From Bradyrhizobium sp. LTSP849 (GTDB lineage Bacteria > Pseudomonadota > Alphaproteobacteria > Rhizobiales > Xanthobacteraceae): a DNA stretch of 64,000 bases. The DNA lies in assembly GCF_000938255.1 (NCBI RefSeq), contig NZ_JYMR01000031.1:124001-188000 (forward strand). The letters run 5' to 3'. The position numbers and the translations under genes were made by a program. The notes under the pieces were generated by a model. That model was not told the DNA's origin. It saw only the letters and a list, made by a program, of their open reading frames with translations, and did no database searches. This document shows positions 51,374-59,985 of this stretch, in pieces. Position 1 is the stretch's first letter; each line of letters starts with the position of its first letter.

Positions 51374-53086
51374 ATGGCGTCCGCGCCCAATCCAGGTCCT
51401 TCTGCCGCCACTGCCGTGTTGGCGAGCGTCGTCGCGCTCGGCATCTGGCGGCTGCTTGCGGTTGCCGCGCCGCATCTCGCAGCGCTTGCGCTGATGTACG
51501 AGACCGAGACCGATTTTGGCTCGCGGCTCTCTTTCGTGCTGGCCTGGGGCATTCTCAATTTCTTCTGGATCACGCTGCTGCGGCGGCCCGCGCTGTCGGG
51601 CGCGCTGTCGCTGACCATGGTCGTCGTGCTGATACTGCTGTCGCGGCTCAAGCACGACGTCGTGCAGATGACCGTGAACTTCATCGACCTGATGATGATC
51701 GATCGCGACACCGTCGCGTTCCTGTTCACGATCTTCCCGAACCTGCGCTGGTCGGTGATCGGGGCCGGCCTCGTCACGCTGCCGCTGATGTATGCGCTGT
51801 GGTGGCTCGATCCGTTCCGCATCCGCCGCCTGCCGGCGCTTGCCTCACTGCTCGCGTGTCTCGCCGCACTTGTGGGCTATTCGCTCTATCATCCGGACGA
51901 AGCCTGGCGCGGCTATTACGATGACGGCTATCTCTCAAAGTTCTTCCGCTCCGGCGTCAGCGCGGTCTCCGATTTCGCGCAATACGGCTTCATGGAGTCG
52001 GCCGCCTCGACCAACGAACGGCTCAACATGCCGCTGGTCGATGCCTGTCATCCCGCCGGCCGCCGGCCGAACATCATCATGGTCCATGATGAATCCAGCT
52101 TCGACATCCGCGCCGCTGCTGGCATCAAGGTGCCGCCGGGCTATGGCAGCCACTTCAAATCCTTTGACGGCAAGGAGCGCACGTTCCTGGCCGAGAGCAA
52201 TGGCGGCCCTAGCTGGTTCACCGAATACAACGTGCTTGCAGGCCTCTCCTCGCGTTCGTTCGGACGCTTCGCCTATTTCGTGACGCGCATCGCATCGGGC
52301 CGCGTCGAGCGCGGCCTGCCACTGGCGCTGCGCCGCTGCGGCTATGACACCATGTCGCTCTATCCTGCTTATGGCGGCTTCATGGGCGCACGCAGTTTCC
52401 AGATGACGACCGGCGTCGAGCGTTTCTTCGACTCGAAGGATCTCGGCGCGAAGGACGTCGAGCCGGACAGCTTCTTCTACGACAAGGCGCTCCGGCTGAT
52501 GGGCGAGCGCACGCCGAACAAGCCGCTGTTCACCTTCATCTATCTCGGCGCCAATCATTTCCCCTGGGAGACGCGCTTTCGCCCCGACCTGGTGCCGAAT
52601 TGGAAGGCGCCGGGCAACGCGCCGTCCATCGACGAATATCTCCGCCGGCAAGCGATGAGCGCCGAGCAATTTAAGACCTTCATCGCCGGGCTGAAGAAGA
52701 CGTTTCCCGGCGAGCCGTTCCTGATCGTACGCTATGGCGACCATCAGCCGGAATTCGCGCCGCAGATTCTCGAGCCCGGGCTCGACGAAGGCGCCATCGG
52801 CAAGAAGCTCGACGACTACGATCCGCGCCTCTACGCGACCTATTACGCGATCGACGCCGTCAATTTCGAGCCGGTGAAGAGCGATGCCGTGATGGACACG
52901 ATCGACGGTCCTTATCTGCCGCTGGTGATCCAGGAAGCCGCCGGCATTCCGCTCGACCCGTCCTTCGCCGAGCAGAAGGAGATCATGCTCCGCTGCAAGG
53001 GCATGTTCTACGCCTGCAAGGACGGCGCCGAGGCGCGGCGCCTGAATCGGCTGCTGATCAATGCGGGGATGATCCACGGGCTTTAG
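51374..53086 (+). CDS. Membrane-bound sulfatase-fold transferase (LTA synthase / OpgB-like)
   Basis: A 570-residue protein. About five N-terminal membrane segments (residues 12-200) anchor a periplasmic alkaline-phosphatase/sulfatase-fold domain. The metal-binding Glu is Glu240 in HDESSFD, the probable nucleophile is Thr283 (SWFTEYNVL), and the metal pair Asp456-His457 is in YGDHQPEF. This arrangement is that of lipoteichoic acid synthase and phosphoglycerol transferase families, which move phosphoglycerol or phosphoethanolamine onto glycans. In a Gram-negative organism a glucan- or LPS-modifying role is likely. It starts at ATG 51374; longer in-frame readings lack a ribosome site. Confidence 0.85.
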   Translation: MASAPNPGPSAATAVLASVVALGIWRLLAVAAPHLAALALMYETETDFGSRLSFVLAWGILNFFWITLLRRPALSGALSLTMVVVLILLSRLKHDVVQMTVNFIDLMMIDRDTVAFLFTIFPNLRWSVIGAGLVTLPLMYALWWLDPFRIRRLPALASLLACLAALVGYSLYHPDEAWRGYYDDGYLSKFFRSGVSAVSDFAQYGFMESAASTNERLNMPLVDACHPAGRRPNIIMVHDESSFDIRAAAGIKVPPGYGSHFKSFDGKERTFLAESNGGPSWFTEYNVLAGLSSRSFGRFAYFVTRIASGRVERGLPLALRRCGYDTMSLYPAYGGFMGARSFQMTTGVERFFDSKDLGAKDVEPDSFFYDKALRLMGERTPNKPLFTFIYLGANHFPWETRFRPDLVPNWKAPGNAPSIDEYLRRQAMSAEQFKTFIAGLKKTFPGEPFLIVRYGDHQPEFAPQILEPGLDEGAIGKKLDDYDPRLYATYYAIDAVNFEPVKSDAVMDTIDGPYLPLVIQEAAGIPLDPSFAEQKEIMLRCKGMFYACKDGAEARRLNRLLINAGMIHGL

Positions 53087-53097
53087 TCTTCAACGCC

Positions 53098-53225
53098 GTC
53101 ATCCTGAGGTGCCGGAGCGTAGCGGAGGCCTCGAAGGATGCACGGCCCGGCTGTATCGCGGCCGTTCATCCTTCGAGGCTCCTCGCGCACTGCTTCGCAG
53201 CGCACGCCTCGCACCTCAGGATGAC
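53098..53225. repeat. Palindromic repeat element (GTCATCCTGAGGTGC type, 128 bp)
   Basis: GTCATCCTGAGGTGC (53098-53112) and its exact complement GCACCTCAGGATGAC (53211-53225) frame an element with internal inverted CCTCGAAGGATG/CATCCTTCGAGG arms. It lies between convergent genes. The ends begin GTCATC and end GATGAC like those of the repeat at 44251-44349, suggesting related families. Confidence 0.85.
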
Positions 53226-53241
53226 GGGACGTACGGCAGAC

Positions 53242-54798
53242 CTACTGTTGCACCTTCTCCCACAGCCACTTCGCGACCAGATCCGGCGATGAGTTCGCGT
53301 CATTGCCGGCCGCGCGCAAATTCGCCTCGCGCATCGTGGCGATGTCGATCTTGCCGAGCAACGGCTTCAACGCCACCTGCAATCGTTCGTCGCCAGCGCG
53401 CTTCGGCGCGAGTAGCAGGATCGCGTCGTAAGGCGGGATCGCATGCCGGGGATCGTCGAGCACCACCAGATCATACTTCGCGATCAACCCGTCGCTGGTG
53501 TAGCCGGCGATGACGTCGACTTCGCCGCTGGCGACCGCGGCGTACATGAAGTCCGGCTGCATCTGGCGTTGCGCGCGGAACTGAAGCCCATAAGCCTTTT
53601 GCAGGGTCGCCCATTCGGGCCGCGAGAAGAACTCGTAGTCGCCGGCGATCGACAGGGCCGGCGCATGTGCGGCGAGATCGGCGATGGTGCGGATACCAAG
53701 CGCCTCGGCGCGCTGCTTCGGCATCACCAGCGCGTAGGCGTTCTCGAAGCCGAGCTCGCCGAGCAGGGTGATGTTGTCTTTCGCGAGCGCAGTCTTGAGC
53801 CCTGTCAGCAGTTCCGCGCGTGGCTTGATGTCGGTGCGGTGCAATTGGTTGGCCCAGAGCGTGCCGGAATAATCGACATAGAGATCGATATCGCCCGCCT
53901 TCAGCGCCTCGAAGATCACGCTTGAGCCGAGACCGGAGCGCGCGCTTGCGGACAGACCGGCCGACTGGAGACGATCCCTGAGCAGGGCCGACAGCACATA
54001 TTGCTCGGCAAAGGTCTTGGCGCCGACCACGTAGCCCGACGACGAACGCCCCATGGTCGGCACCAGCGTCGCTGCGACCAACGCTGCGATTCCGACTACG
54101 CCGAACCCCGCGCGCAGGCGGCTACGATGACGCAGCCCACTCTCGATCAGGCCGAGCAGCTGATCGACGGCGAGTGCGAGCAGCGCAGATGCAAAGCACC
54201 CGAACAGCACGAACACCCAGTTCTGGGTTTGAAGCCCGGCAAAGATGTAGTTGCCGAGGCTGGTCTGCCCGATCGGCGTCGAGAGCGTCGCGGTGCCGAT
54301 CACCCAGACTGCGGCGGTTCGGATGCCGGCCATCATCACCGGCAGTGCCAGTGGCAGTTCGACCATCACGAGCGACTGCCGCGGCGTCATGCCGACTCCC
54401 TCAGCGGCTTCGATCAGTGCGGGGTCGACGCCGTTAAGCCCGGTGATGCCGTTGCGCAGCACCGGCAACATCGAATAGAGCGCCAGCGCCAGCATCGCCG
54501 GCAGGAAGCCGAAGGCCGAGAAGGAGACGCCGAACCATTTCAGCGTCACGGATGCTGCCGCCAGCAGCAGCGGATAGAACAGCGCGAGCAGCGCCAGTCC
54601 CGGCACGGTCTGCACGATGCTGGCGAGCGCGAGCAGGACACTCCGCGGCGCCGGACGGTTGCGGGTGAGAATTGCCAGCGGCAGGCTGATGATCAGGCCG
54701 AGCGCAAGTGCTGCGAGACTCACCCGCACATGGTTGCTGAGATAGTCGGGCAGATGCGACAGCGCCTCGCCCCAGCGCGGATCGGAGAAAAGGCTCAT
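53242..54798 (-). CDS. Osmoprotectant-type ABC transporter, fused permease and substrate-binding protein
   Basis: A 518-residue fusion. The N-terminal 220 residues are a permease with about six membrane segments and the EAA loop GVDPALIEAAEGVGMTPRQSLVMVELPLALP. The C-terminal 270 residues are an OpuAC/ProX-like binding domain (VVGAKTFAEQYVLSALLRDRL, GLGSSVIFEALKAGDIDLYVDYSGTLWANQL). Fusions of this type take up glycine betaine, choline or carnitine. The binding domain would face the periplasm while tethered to the permease. The ATP-binding subunit is encoded upstream on the same strand and overlaps by four bases. Confidence 0.92.
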   Translation of the reverse strand: MSLFSDPRWGEALSHLPDYLSNHVRVSLAALALGLIISLPLAILTRNRPAPRSVLLALASIVQTVPGLALLALFYPLLLAAASVTLKWFGVSFSAFGFLPAMLALALYSMLPVLRNGITGLNGVDPALIEAAEGVGMTPRQSLVMVELPLALPVMMAGIRTAAVWVIGTATLSTPIGQTSLGNYIFAGLQTQNWVFVLFGCFASALLALAVDQLLGLIESGLRHRSRLRAGFGVVGIAALVAATLVPTMGRSSSGYVVGAKTFAEQYVLSALLRDRLQSAGLSASARSGLGSSVIFEALKAGDIDLYVDYSGTLWANQLHRTDIKPRAELLTGLKTALAKDNITLLGELGFENAYALVMPKQRAEALGIRTIADLAAHAPALSIAGDYEFFSRPEWATLQKAYGLQFRAQRQMQPDFMYAAVASGEVDVIAGYTSDGLIAKYDLVVLDDPRHAIPPYDAILLLAPKRAGDERLQVALKPLLGKIDIATMREANLRAAGNDANSSPDLVAKWLWEKVQQ

Positions 54799-55577
54799 GC
54801 CGCACCGCTTTGTGGCAGCAGCGCATTCAACCGCTCGACCTGCCGCCGCGGCGTCCGCAACAGCTCCAGCACATAGGCGTCGCTGCTCTTCGAGAGCTCC
54901 GCCGGCGTGCCCTGCGCGAGCAGCTTTCCGCTGCGCATCACCGCGATGCGGTCGGCCAGCAAAATCGCCTCCGTCATATCGTGCGTGATCATCACGGTGG
55001 TCAGGCCGAGCTTGCGGTGCAGCTCGCGAAAATCATCGCCGAGCGCATCGCGGGTGAGGGGATCGAGCGCGCCGAACGGCTCGTCCATCAGCACGATGCG
55101 GGGTTTTGCGGCAAGCGCCCGCGCCACGCCGACGCGCTGGCGCTGGCCGCCGGAAAGCGCCTCGGGCAGCCGATCGCGATGCGAGGCACGATCGAGCTGC
55201 ACGAGATCCAGCAGTTCGTCGACGCGGATTGCGATGTCCGCCGCAGGCTGGCCCAGCAGTTTTGGCGTGATCCCGATATTGTCAGCGACGCTCAGATGCG
55301 GAAACAGTCCGCCGCTCTGGAAGACGTAGCCGATCCGGCGCCGCAGCGCGACCGGATCGATTTTTTGCACGTCCTCGCCTTCAACCGTGATGGTGCCGCC
55401 GTCGGCCTCGATCAGCCGGTTGGCGAGCCGCAGCAGCGTGGTCTTGCCCGAGCCGGAGCCGCCGACGATGGCCAAAAACTCGCCCTCGGCGATGTCGAGT
55501 GATACGTCGTCCACGGCCTTGAGGAGGCCGAAGCTCTTGGTGACGTGCGCATAGCCAATCATCGGCCGGGAAGGCAT
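54795..55577 (-). CDS. Osmoprotectant-type ABC transporter ATP-binding protein
   Basis: A 260-residue ATPase of the OpuCA/ProV group, without the C-terminal CBS domains of longer members. Walker A is GGSGSGKTT, the Q loop FQSGGLFPHLS, the signature ALSGGQRQRVGVARAL, Walker B IVLMDEPFGALD and the switch His in TVMITHDMTEA. It is coupled to the fused permease-binding gene by an ATGA overlap (54795-54798). Start at 55577 (or 55562) rather than an upstream in-frame 55748, which crosses into another gene's upstream region. Confidence 0.93.
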   Translation of the reverse strand: MPSRPMIGYAHVTKSFGLLKAVDDVSLDIAEGEFLAIVGGSGSGKTTLLRLANRLIEADGGTITVEGEDVQKIDPVALRRRIGYVFQSGGLFPHLSVADNIGITPKLLGQPAADIAIRVDELLDLVQLDRASHRDRLPEALSGGQRQRVGVARALAAKPRIVLMDEPFGALDPLTRDALGDDFRELHRKLGLTTVMITHDMTEAILLADRIAVMRSGKLLAQGTPAELSKSSDAYVLELLRTPRRQVERLNALLPQSGAA

Positions 55578-55710
55578 CGGGCGGGGGCTCACTTCGCTGA
55601 CCCGCCCATGGCGGCGGGGATGACGAGACCCATGCCTAGCACGCTTGTCCGGTTGATTGAACTTGGCCGCGCGAGAGGCTAAGGCATCGTCCGGGGTTTG
55701 GAGGAAACAC

Positions 55711-56529
55711 ATGACAACGCCCACGGCAGTGGCGCTGGAAGATGCCAAGGTTGCGTTCCGGCTGGGGGACGGGCGGGTCTATACAGCGGTGGAGCAGGCG
55801 CATCTTTCGGTCGGTCAGGGCGAGTTCGTCGCCATTGTCGGCCCGACCGGCTGCGGGAAATCGACGCTGCTCAACGTCGCCGCCGGCCTGCTGAAGCCGG
55901 CCGCAGGTAGCGTCAAGATCTTCGACAGGCCGCTCGCGGGGCTGAACCGGGACGCCGGCTACCTGTTCCAGGCCGATGCGCTGTTCCCCTGGAAGACGGC
56001 GCTCGACAATGTCGCGATCGGGCTCGAGATCAGGGGCACGCCGCGCGCCGAGGCGCTGCCGCGGGCACAGAAATGGCTGACTTCCGTCGGCCTCGGCGCC
56101 TTTGCCAACCGCTATCCGCACATGCTCTCGGGCGGCCAGCGCAAGCGCGTGGCGCTGGCGCAGGTGTTGATCCGCGATCCAAAGATCCTCCTGATGGACG
56201 AGCCGTTCGGGCCGCTCGATGCGCAAACCCGCCAGGTGATGGGCAATCTGCTGCTCGATCTCTGGAATGCCGACCGCAAGGCCGTGCTGTTCGTGACCCA
56301 TGATCTCGAAGAGGCGATCGCGCTCGCGGACCGCGTCGTGATCATGTCGGCCGGGCCGTCCTCGCGCATCATCGGCGACTGGCGTGTGCAGCTCGCCCGT
56401 CCGCGCGACATCTTCGAGGTGCGGCTGGACAAGGAGTTCCACGCGCTCCATCGCGAGATCTGGGGCGTGCTCAAGGACGAGGTGATGAAGGGCTACGCGC
56501 AATCCACCCAGGCGGCGGAGGCGGTCTGA
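55711..56529 (+). CDS. NitT/TauT-type ABC transporter ATP-binding protein
   Basis: A 272-residue ATPase. Walker A is GPTGCGKSTLLN, the Q loop FQADALFPWKTALDN (typical of the nitrate/taurine group), the signature MLSGGQRKRVALAQVL, Walker B ILLMDEPFGPLD and switch VLFVTHDLEEA. It starts at ATG 55711 after GGAGGAAAC, 134 bp from the divergent osmoprotectant ATPase gene. The permease starts at the last base of this stop codon region (56529). No binding-protein gene is adjacent; one of the right type appears at 61418. Confidence 0.93.
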   Translation: MTTPTAVALEDAKVAFRLGDGRVYTAVEQAHLSVGQGEFVAIVGPTGCGKSTLLNVAAGLLKPAAGSVKIFDRPLAGLNRDAGYLFQADALFPWKTALDNVAIGLEIRGTPRAEALPRAQKWLTSVGLGAFANRYPHMLSGGQRKRVALAQVLIRDPKILLMDEPFGPLDAQTRQVMGNLLLDLWNADRKAVLFVTHDLEEAIALADRVVIMSAGPSSRIIGDWRVQLARPRDIFEVRLDKEFHALHREIWGVLKDEVMKGYAQSTQAAEAV

Positions 56530-57314
56530 TGTCGCGGGTCACGCTGCTTGCGCTGCAAATCCTGGTCGCCATCGTCTGCATCGTGCTGTGGCAGTTGCTG
56601 TCGACCGTTCCCATCTTCGGCAAGATACTGCTGCCGCCGTTCTTCTTCTCCAACCCGGTCGACGTGTTCGAGCAGATCGTCAAATGGTTCTGGAGCGGCG
56701 TGATCTGGAAGCATCTCTGGATTACGCTGGTGGAGTCGATCCTCGCTTTCGTGATCGGATCGCTCGGTGGCGTGCTGGTCGGCTTCTGGTTCGCCCGCCA
56801 GCCGCTGGTCGCCGCGGTGTTCGACCCCTACGTGAAGATGGTCAATGCACTGCCGCGCGTGGTGCTCGCGCCGATCTTCGCGCTGTGGCTGGGGCTCGGC
56901 ATCTGGTCCAAGGTCGCGCTCGGCGTGACGCTGGTGTTCTTCATCGTGTTCTTCAACGTCTATCAGGGCGTCAAGGAAGTCAGCCGCACGGTGCTCGACA
57001 ATGGCCGCATGCTGGGCATGAGTGAGGGACAGTTGATGCGCCACGTCTATTGGCCGTCGGCGCTGTCGTGGATGTTCTCATCACTGCACACCTCGGTCGG
57101 CTTCGCGGTGGTTGGCGCCGTCGTCGGCGAATATCTGGGATCGGCCGCAGGGCTCGGCTATCTGATCCAGCAGGCCGAAGGCGTGTTCGACGTCGCCGGC
57201 GTGTTCGCCGGCATGTTCGTGCTGTCGGCCTTCGTGATCCTGATCGACTTCGGGGTTACACTCGTCGAGCGGAGACTATTGGTGTGGCGGCCCACCGTGG
57301 ACGGGCGCGGCTGA
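56529..57314 (+). CDS. NitT/TauT-type ABC transporter permease
   Basis: A 261-residue permease with about six membrane segments. The cytoplasmic EAA loop that contacts the ATPase appears as VSRTVLDNGRMLGMSEGQLMRHVYWPSALSWMF, and the N-terminal pattern LPPFFFSNPVDVFEQIVKWFWSG is that of SsuC/TauC-like proteins. It overlaps the ATPase gene by one base. The substrate may be a sulfonate, nitrate, thiamine precursor or similar; the missing binding protein decides. Confidence 0.92.
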   Translation: MSRVTLLALQILVAIVCIVLWQLLSTVPIFGKILLPPFFFSNPVDVFEQIVKWFWSGVIWKHLWITLVESILAFVIGSLGGVLVGFWFARQPLVAAVFDPYVKMVNALPRVVLAPIFALWLGLGIWSKVALGVTLVFFIVFFNVYQGVKEVSRTVLDNGRMLGMSEGQLMRHVYWPSALSWMFSSLHTSVGFAVVGAVVGEYLGSAAGLGYLIQQAEGVFDVAGVFAGMFVLSAFVILIDFGVTLVERRLLVWRPTVDGRG

Positions 57315-57356
57315 GTCGCTTCGTCGGCCTGCTGACGTTTATGTGATGGGTCGGCT

Positions 57357-57381
57357 GGAATAGAATGCGCGCCCATGCGTC
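57357..57381 (+). promoter_or_regulatory. Candidate ECF sigma-type promoter
   Basis: GGAAT (57357-57361) and CGTC (57378-57381) are 16 bp apart, the shape of many ECF sigma promoters. It lies 36 bp before the DUF305 start, at the head of the operon that ends with an ECF sigma factor and its anti-sigma factor, so self-activation is plausible. Confidence 0.45.
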
Positions 57382-57416
57382 ATACCCCCATGCAATCACC
57401 CGCATGGGAGTTCAGG

Positions 57417-57953
57417 ATGCACCCGTCAAAGTTTCGCCGCGCCGTCGCGGCGCTCGCAAGCGGGTGCCGATGGCCCAGGCCCGGCCTCGGCACGGCGCTC
57501 ATTGGCGTGCGCATTCTCGTTGCGTTCGCTGTGCCTCCGCTTGTATTCGCGCATGAAGCCCATCCGGCCCATCCGCCGGCAGCGCTCAGTGTCGAGGAGA
57601 GTGCGTTCCTGCAAGAGAACGAGGCCGCCATGACCAAGATGATGAACGACATGGCGACCAAACCGACCGGCGACGTCGATCGCGACTTCGTCGCGATGAT
57701 GAATCCGCATCATCAGGGTGCAATCGACATGGCGATGATCGAATTACGGTACGGCAAGAACGAGCAGCTACGGCGCATCGCCCAGGAAATCATCGTCGAC
57801 CAGATGCAGGAGATCGCGGCCATGAGGCTCGCGATCGGCGAACCGGCGACCGACACCACGCCAGCGCCAACCCAGCCGCAATCCGTTCCAGCCGCCAACG
57901 TCCATCATCATCCGGGCATGCAGATGGATATGTCTGCCGGAATGAAGAAGTAG
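57417..57953 (+). CDS. DUF305 family periplasmic protein with a His/Met-rich tail
   Basis: A 178-residue exported protein. After a basic signal sequence with a hydrophobic core (ALIGVRILVAFAVPPLVFAHEA) comes the DUF305 domain, with the motif FVAMMNPHHQGAIDMAMIEL and a second pattern EIIVDQMQEIAAMRLAI. The tail, after a Pro/Thr linker, is NVHHHPGMQMDMSAGMKK, rich in His and Met as in copper-binding proteins. DUF305 proteins are often near metal-resistance genes. It precedes a beta-propeller gene by nine bases and heads the sigma-factor operon. ATG 57417 is preferred over 57375. Confidence 0.85.
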   Translation: MHPSKFRRAVAALASGCRWPRPGLGTALIGVRILVAFAVPPLVFAHEAHPAHPPAALSVEESAFLQENEAAMTKMMNDMATKPTGDVDRDFVAMMNPHHQGAIDMAMIELRYGKNEQLRRIAQEIIVDQMQEIAAMRLAIGEPATDTTPAPTQPQSVPAANVHHHPGMQMDMSAGMKK

Positions 57954-57962
57954 GAGCCACGC

Positions 57963-59426
57963 ATGAAGAGAAACACAATCGGGAAGAGCTTTCTTCTGGC
58001 AGCCACAATGCTTGCGACGGGTTCGGTCGCATGGGCAGGGCAGGCGCCGGGCGCGCTGTCCGCCGTCGATATTCCGATCAGCCATCACGACCGCGTCTAC
58101 GCCGCCGAGCAATTCTCGAATACGGTCTCGGTCACCGATCCCGTCGACAACAAGCTGCTTGGCGTGATCCGGCTCGGCGACCCGCAGCCCGGCAATTTCA
58201 GCCCGCTCTACAAAGGCCAGGTGCTCGTGCATGGCATGGGTTTCGCGCCCGACCACAAGACGCTTGCCGTGGTGTCGATCGGCTCGAATTCGGTGAGCTT
58301 CATCGACACAGCGACCAATGCGGTCAAGCACGTGACCTATGTCGGGCGGTCGCCGCACGAGGCATTCTTCACACCCGATGGCAAGGAGGTCTGGGTCACC
58401 GTCCGCGGCGAAAACTACATCTCCGTGATCGATGCGAAGAGTTTTGAGGAGAAGACCCGCATCACGACCCCGAACGGGCCGGGCATGCAGATTTTCTCAC
58501 CCGACGGCAAGTACGGCTACATCTGCTCGTCTTTCAATCCCGAGACGGACGTCGTCGCGGTGGCCGAGCACAAGATCATTGCCACGGTCAAGCAGGAGAG
58601 CCCGTTCTGCCCGAACATCGCGGCGACGCCGGACGGAAACCAGGTCTGGTTCACGCTGAAGGATGTCGGCCGGACCCAGGTGTTCAACGCCAGGCCGCCG
58701 TTCAACGCGATCAAGACGATCGACACCGGTCCGATCACGAATCACGTCAACTTCGCGCACACGGCCAAGGGGACCTTTGCTTATGTGACGATCGGCGGAC
58801 TGAACGAAGTGAAGGTATTCCGCACCGACGATTTCTCGCAAGTCGCGACGATCCCGGTTGGTGATCTACCCCACGGCGTCTGGCCGTCCGGCGACGGCAC
58901 GCGCATTTATGTCGGGCTGGAGAACGCTGACGCACTTGCGGCGATCGACACGGCGACCAATAAAGTGGTTGGGAACGTTCCGATCGGCCAGGCGCCGCAG
59001 GCGATCGTCTATGTGCCTGGTGCAGCGTCCAATTCGGATGACCGCCAGAACTTGCAGGCACTCGGCGTTGCCGGTCAGGTCGCTCATCTGGCGCTTGCGT
59101 CGAAAGACAGTCCGAAGGACCGCAACGCGCCGACCAGCGTGTCGCTGTTCGATCAGGGTCTGATTCAGGTCTTGCAGGCTTCGGTAACAGGGCTTCAGCC
59201 CAAGCAGAAATATGTGTTGGCGCTGGCGGAGCATAGCGATGGAAGTGGTACGTTGCAGCCCTTGGCAGCGTTCATGACCAATCCGGCCGGATCTGCAATT
59301 GTCAATGCGGTCGGGCCGATCCGGCAGATCGTCGACCAGTCTGCGGCGGCTGCAAAGCGGTATCTTGTGATTGCGTCCGGCGACGCGGCCATGCCCGGTG
59401 AGGCGGTCCAGATCGAGGCGCAATGA
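57963..59426 (+). CDS. YVTN-type beta-propeller repeat protein, exported
   Basis: A 487-residue protein with a signal peptide (SFLLAATMLATGSVAWA). The mature protein has repeated 40-residue blades of the YVTN/NHL kind, for example FIDTATNAVKHVTYVGRSPHEAFFTPDGKEVWVTVRGENYISVID and AIDTATNKVVGNVPIGQAPQAIVYVPG (quoted in part only as family pattern), giving about seven blades. The last 100 residues are an additional domain. Such proteins bind partners or metals in the periplasm. It sits between DUF305 and the sigma factor in the same operon. Confidence 0.85.
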   Translation: MKRNTIGKSFLLAATMLATGSVAWAGQAPGALSAVDIPISHHDRVYAAEQFSNTVSVTDPVDNKLLGVIRLGDPQPGNFSPLYKGQVLVHGMGFAPDHKTLAVVSIGSNSVSFIDTATNAVKHVTYVGRSPHEAFFTPDGKEVWVTVRGENYISVIDAKSFEEKTRITTPNGPGMQIFSPDGKYGYICSSFNPETDVVAVAEHKIIATVKQESPFCPNIAATPDGNQVWFTLKDVGRTQVFNARPPFNAIKTIDTGPITNHVNFAHTAKGTFAYVTIGGLNEVKVFRTDDFSQVATIPVGDLPHGVWPSGDGTRIYVGLENADALAAIDTATNKVVGNVPIGQAPQAIVYVPGAASNSDDRQNLQALGVAGQVAHLALASKDSPKDRNAPTSVSLFDQGLIQVLQASVTGLQPKQKYVLALAEHSDGSGTLQPLAAFMTNPAGSAIVNAVGPIRQIVDQSAAAAKRYLVIASGDAAMPGEAVQIEAQ

Positions 59427-59466
59427 CGTCCGTTAGGGCGACAACGGAGAGCATGCGGAGCGCCTC

Positions 59467-59985
59467 ATGAAGGATATGCTGGTTCAGGTCGAACCGCTGA
59501 TCCCCGCGCTCCGCCGCTATGCGCGCGCACTCATGCGCGATCGCGCGGCGGCCGACGATCTGGTCCAGGATTGCCTGGAGCGCGCCGTCAGCCGCTGGCA
59601 TCAGCGGCGCGACGGCAGTGTGCGCGCCTGGCTGTTCACCATCCTTCACAATCTGGCGGTCACGCAATTCCGCCAGGCCACAGCCCGGGGCAGACATATG
59701 CCAATCGAGGATGCAGGCGAGCAGGAGCTCGTCAGTGCGGCTGCACAGGAGCACAGGCTGATCTACCAGGATGTCCTGGGCAAGCTTGCGAAGCTCCCGG
59801 AAGAGCAGCGGGCTGTTTTGTTGCTCGTAGCAGTCGAGGATCTTTCCTACGCGGATGCCGCAGCGGTCCTCAACGTTCCGGTTGGGACCGTGATGTCGCG
59901 CCTGTCGCGTGCGCGGGAAAGGTTACAGCAGGAGATGGACGGCGTTGCACCAGGGAACGTCGTGGCATTGCGGAGCGTGAAATGA
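59467..59985 (+). CDS. ECF-family RNA polymerase sigma factor
   Basis: A 172-residue sigma factor. Region 2 covers about residues 12-75 (ARALMRDRAAADDLVQDCLERAV, then VRAWLFTILHNLAVTQFRQ), and region 4 about 105-160 (KLPEEQRAVLLLVAVEDLSYADAAAVLNVPVGTVMSRLSRARERL), the order and spacing of ECF proteins. It directs RNA polymerase to stress-type promoters. The anti-sigma gene overlaps its stop by four bases (ATGA, 59982-59985). The signal it answers is unknown. Confidence 0.95.
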   Translation: MKDMLVQVEPLIPALRRYARALMRDRAAADDLVQDCLERAVSRWHQRRDGSVRAWLFTILHNLAVTQFRQATARGRHMPIEDAGEQELVSAAAQEHRLIYQDVLGKLAKLPEEQRAVLLLVAVEDLSYADAAAVLNVPVGTVMSRLSRARERLQQEMDGVAPGNVVALRSVK

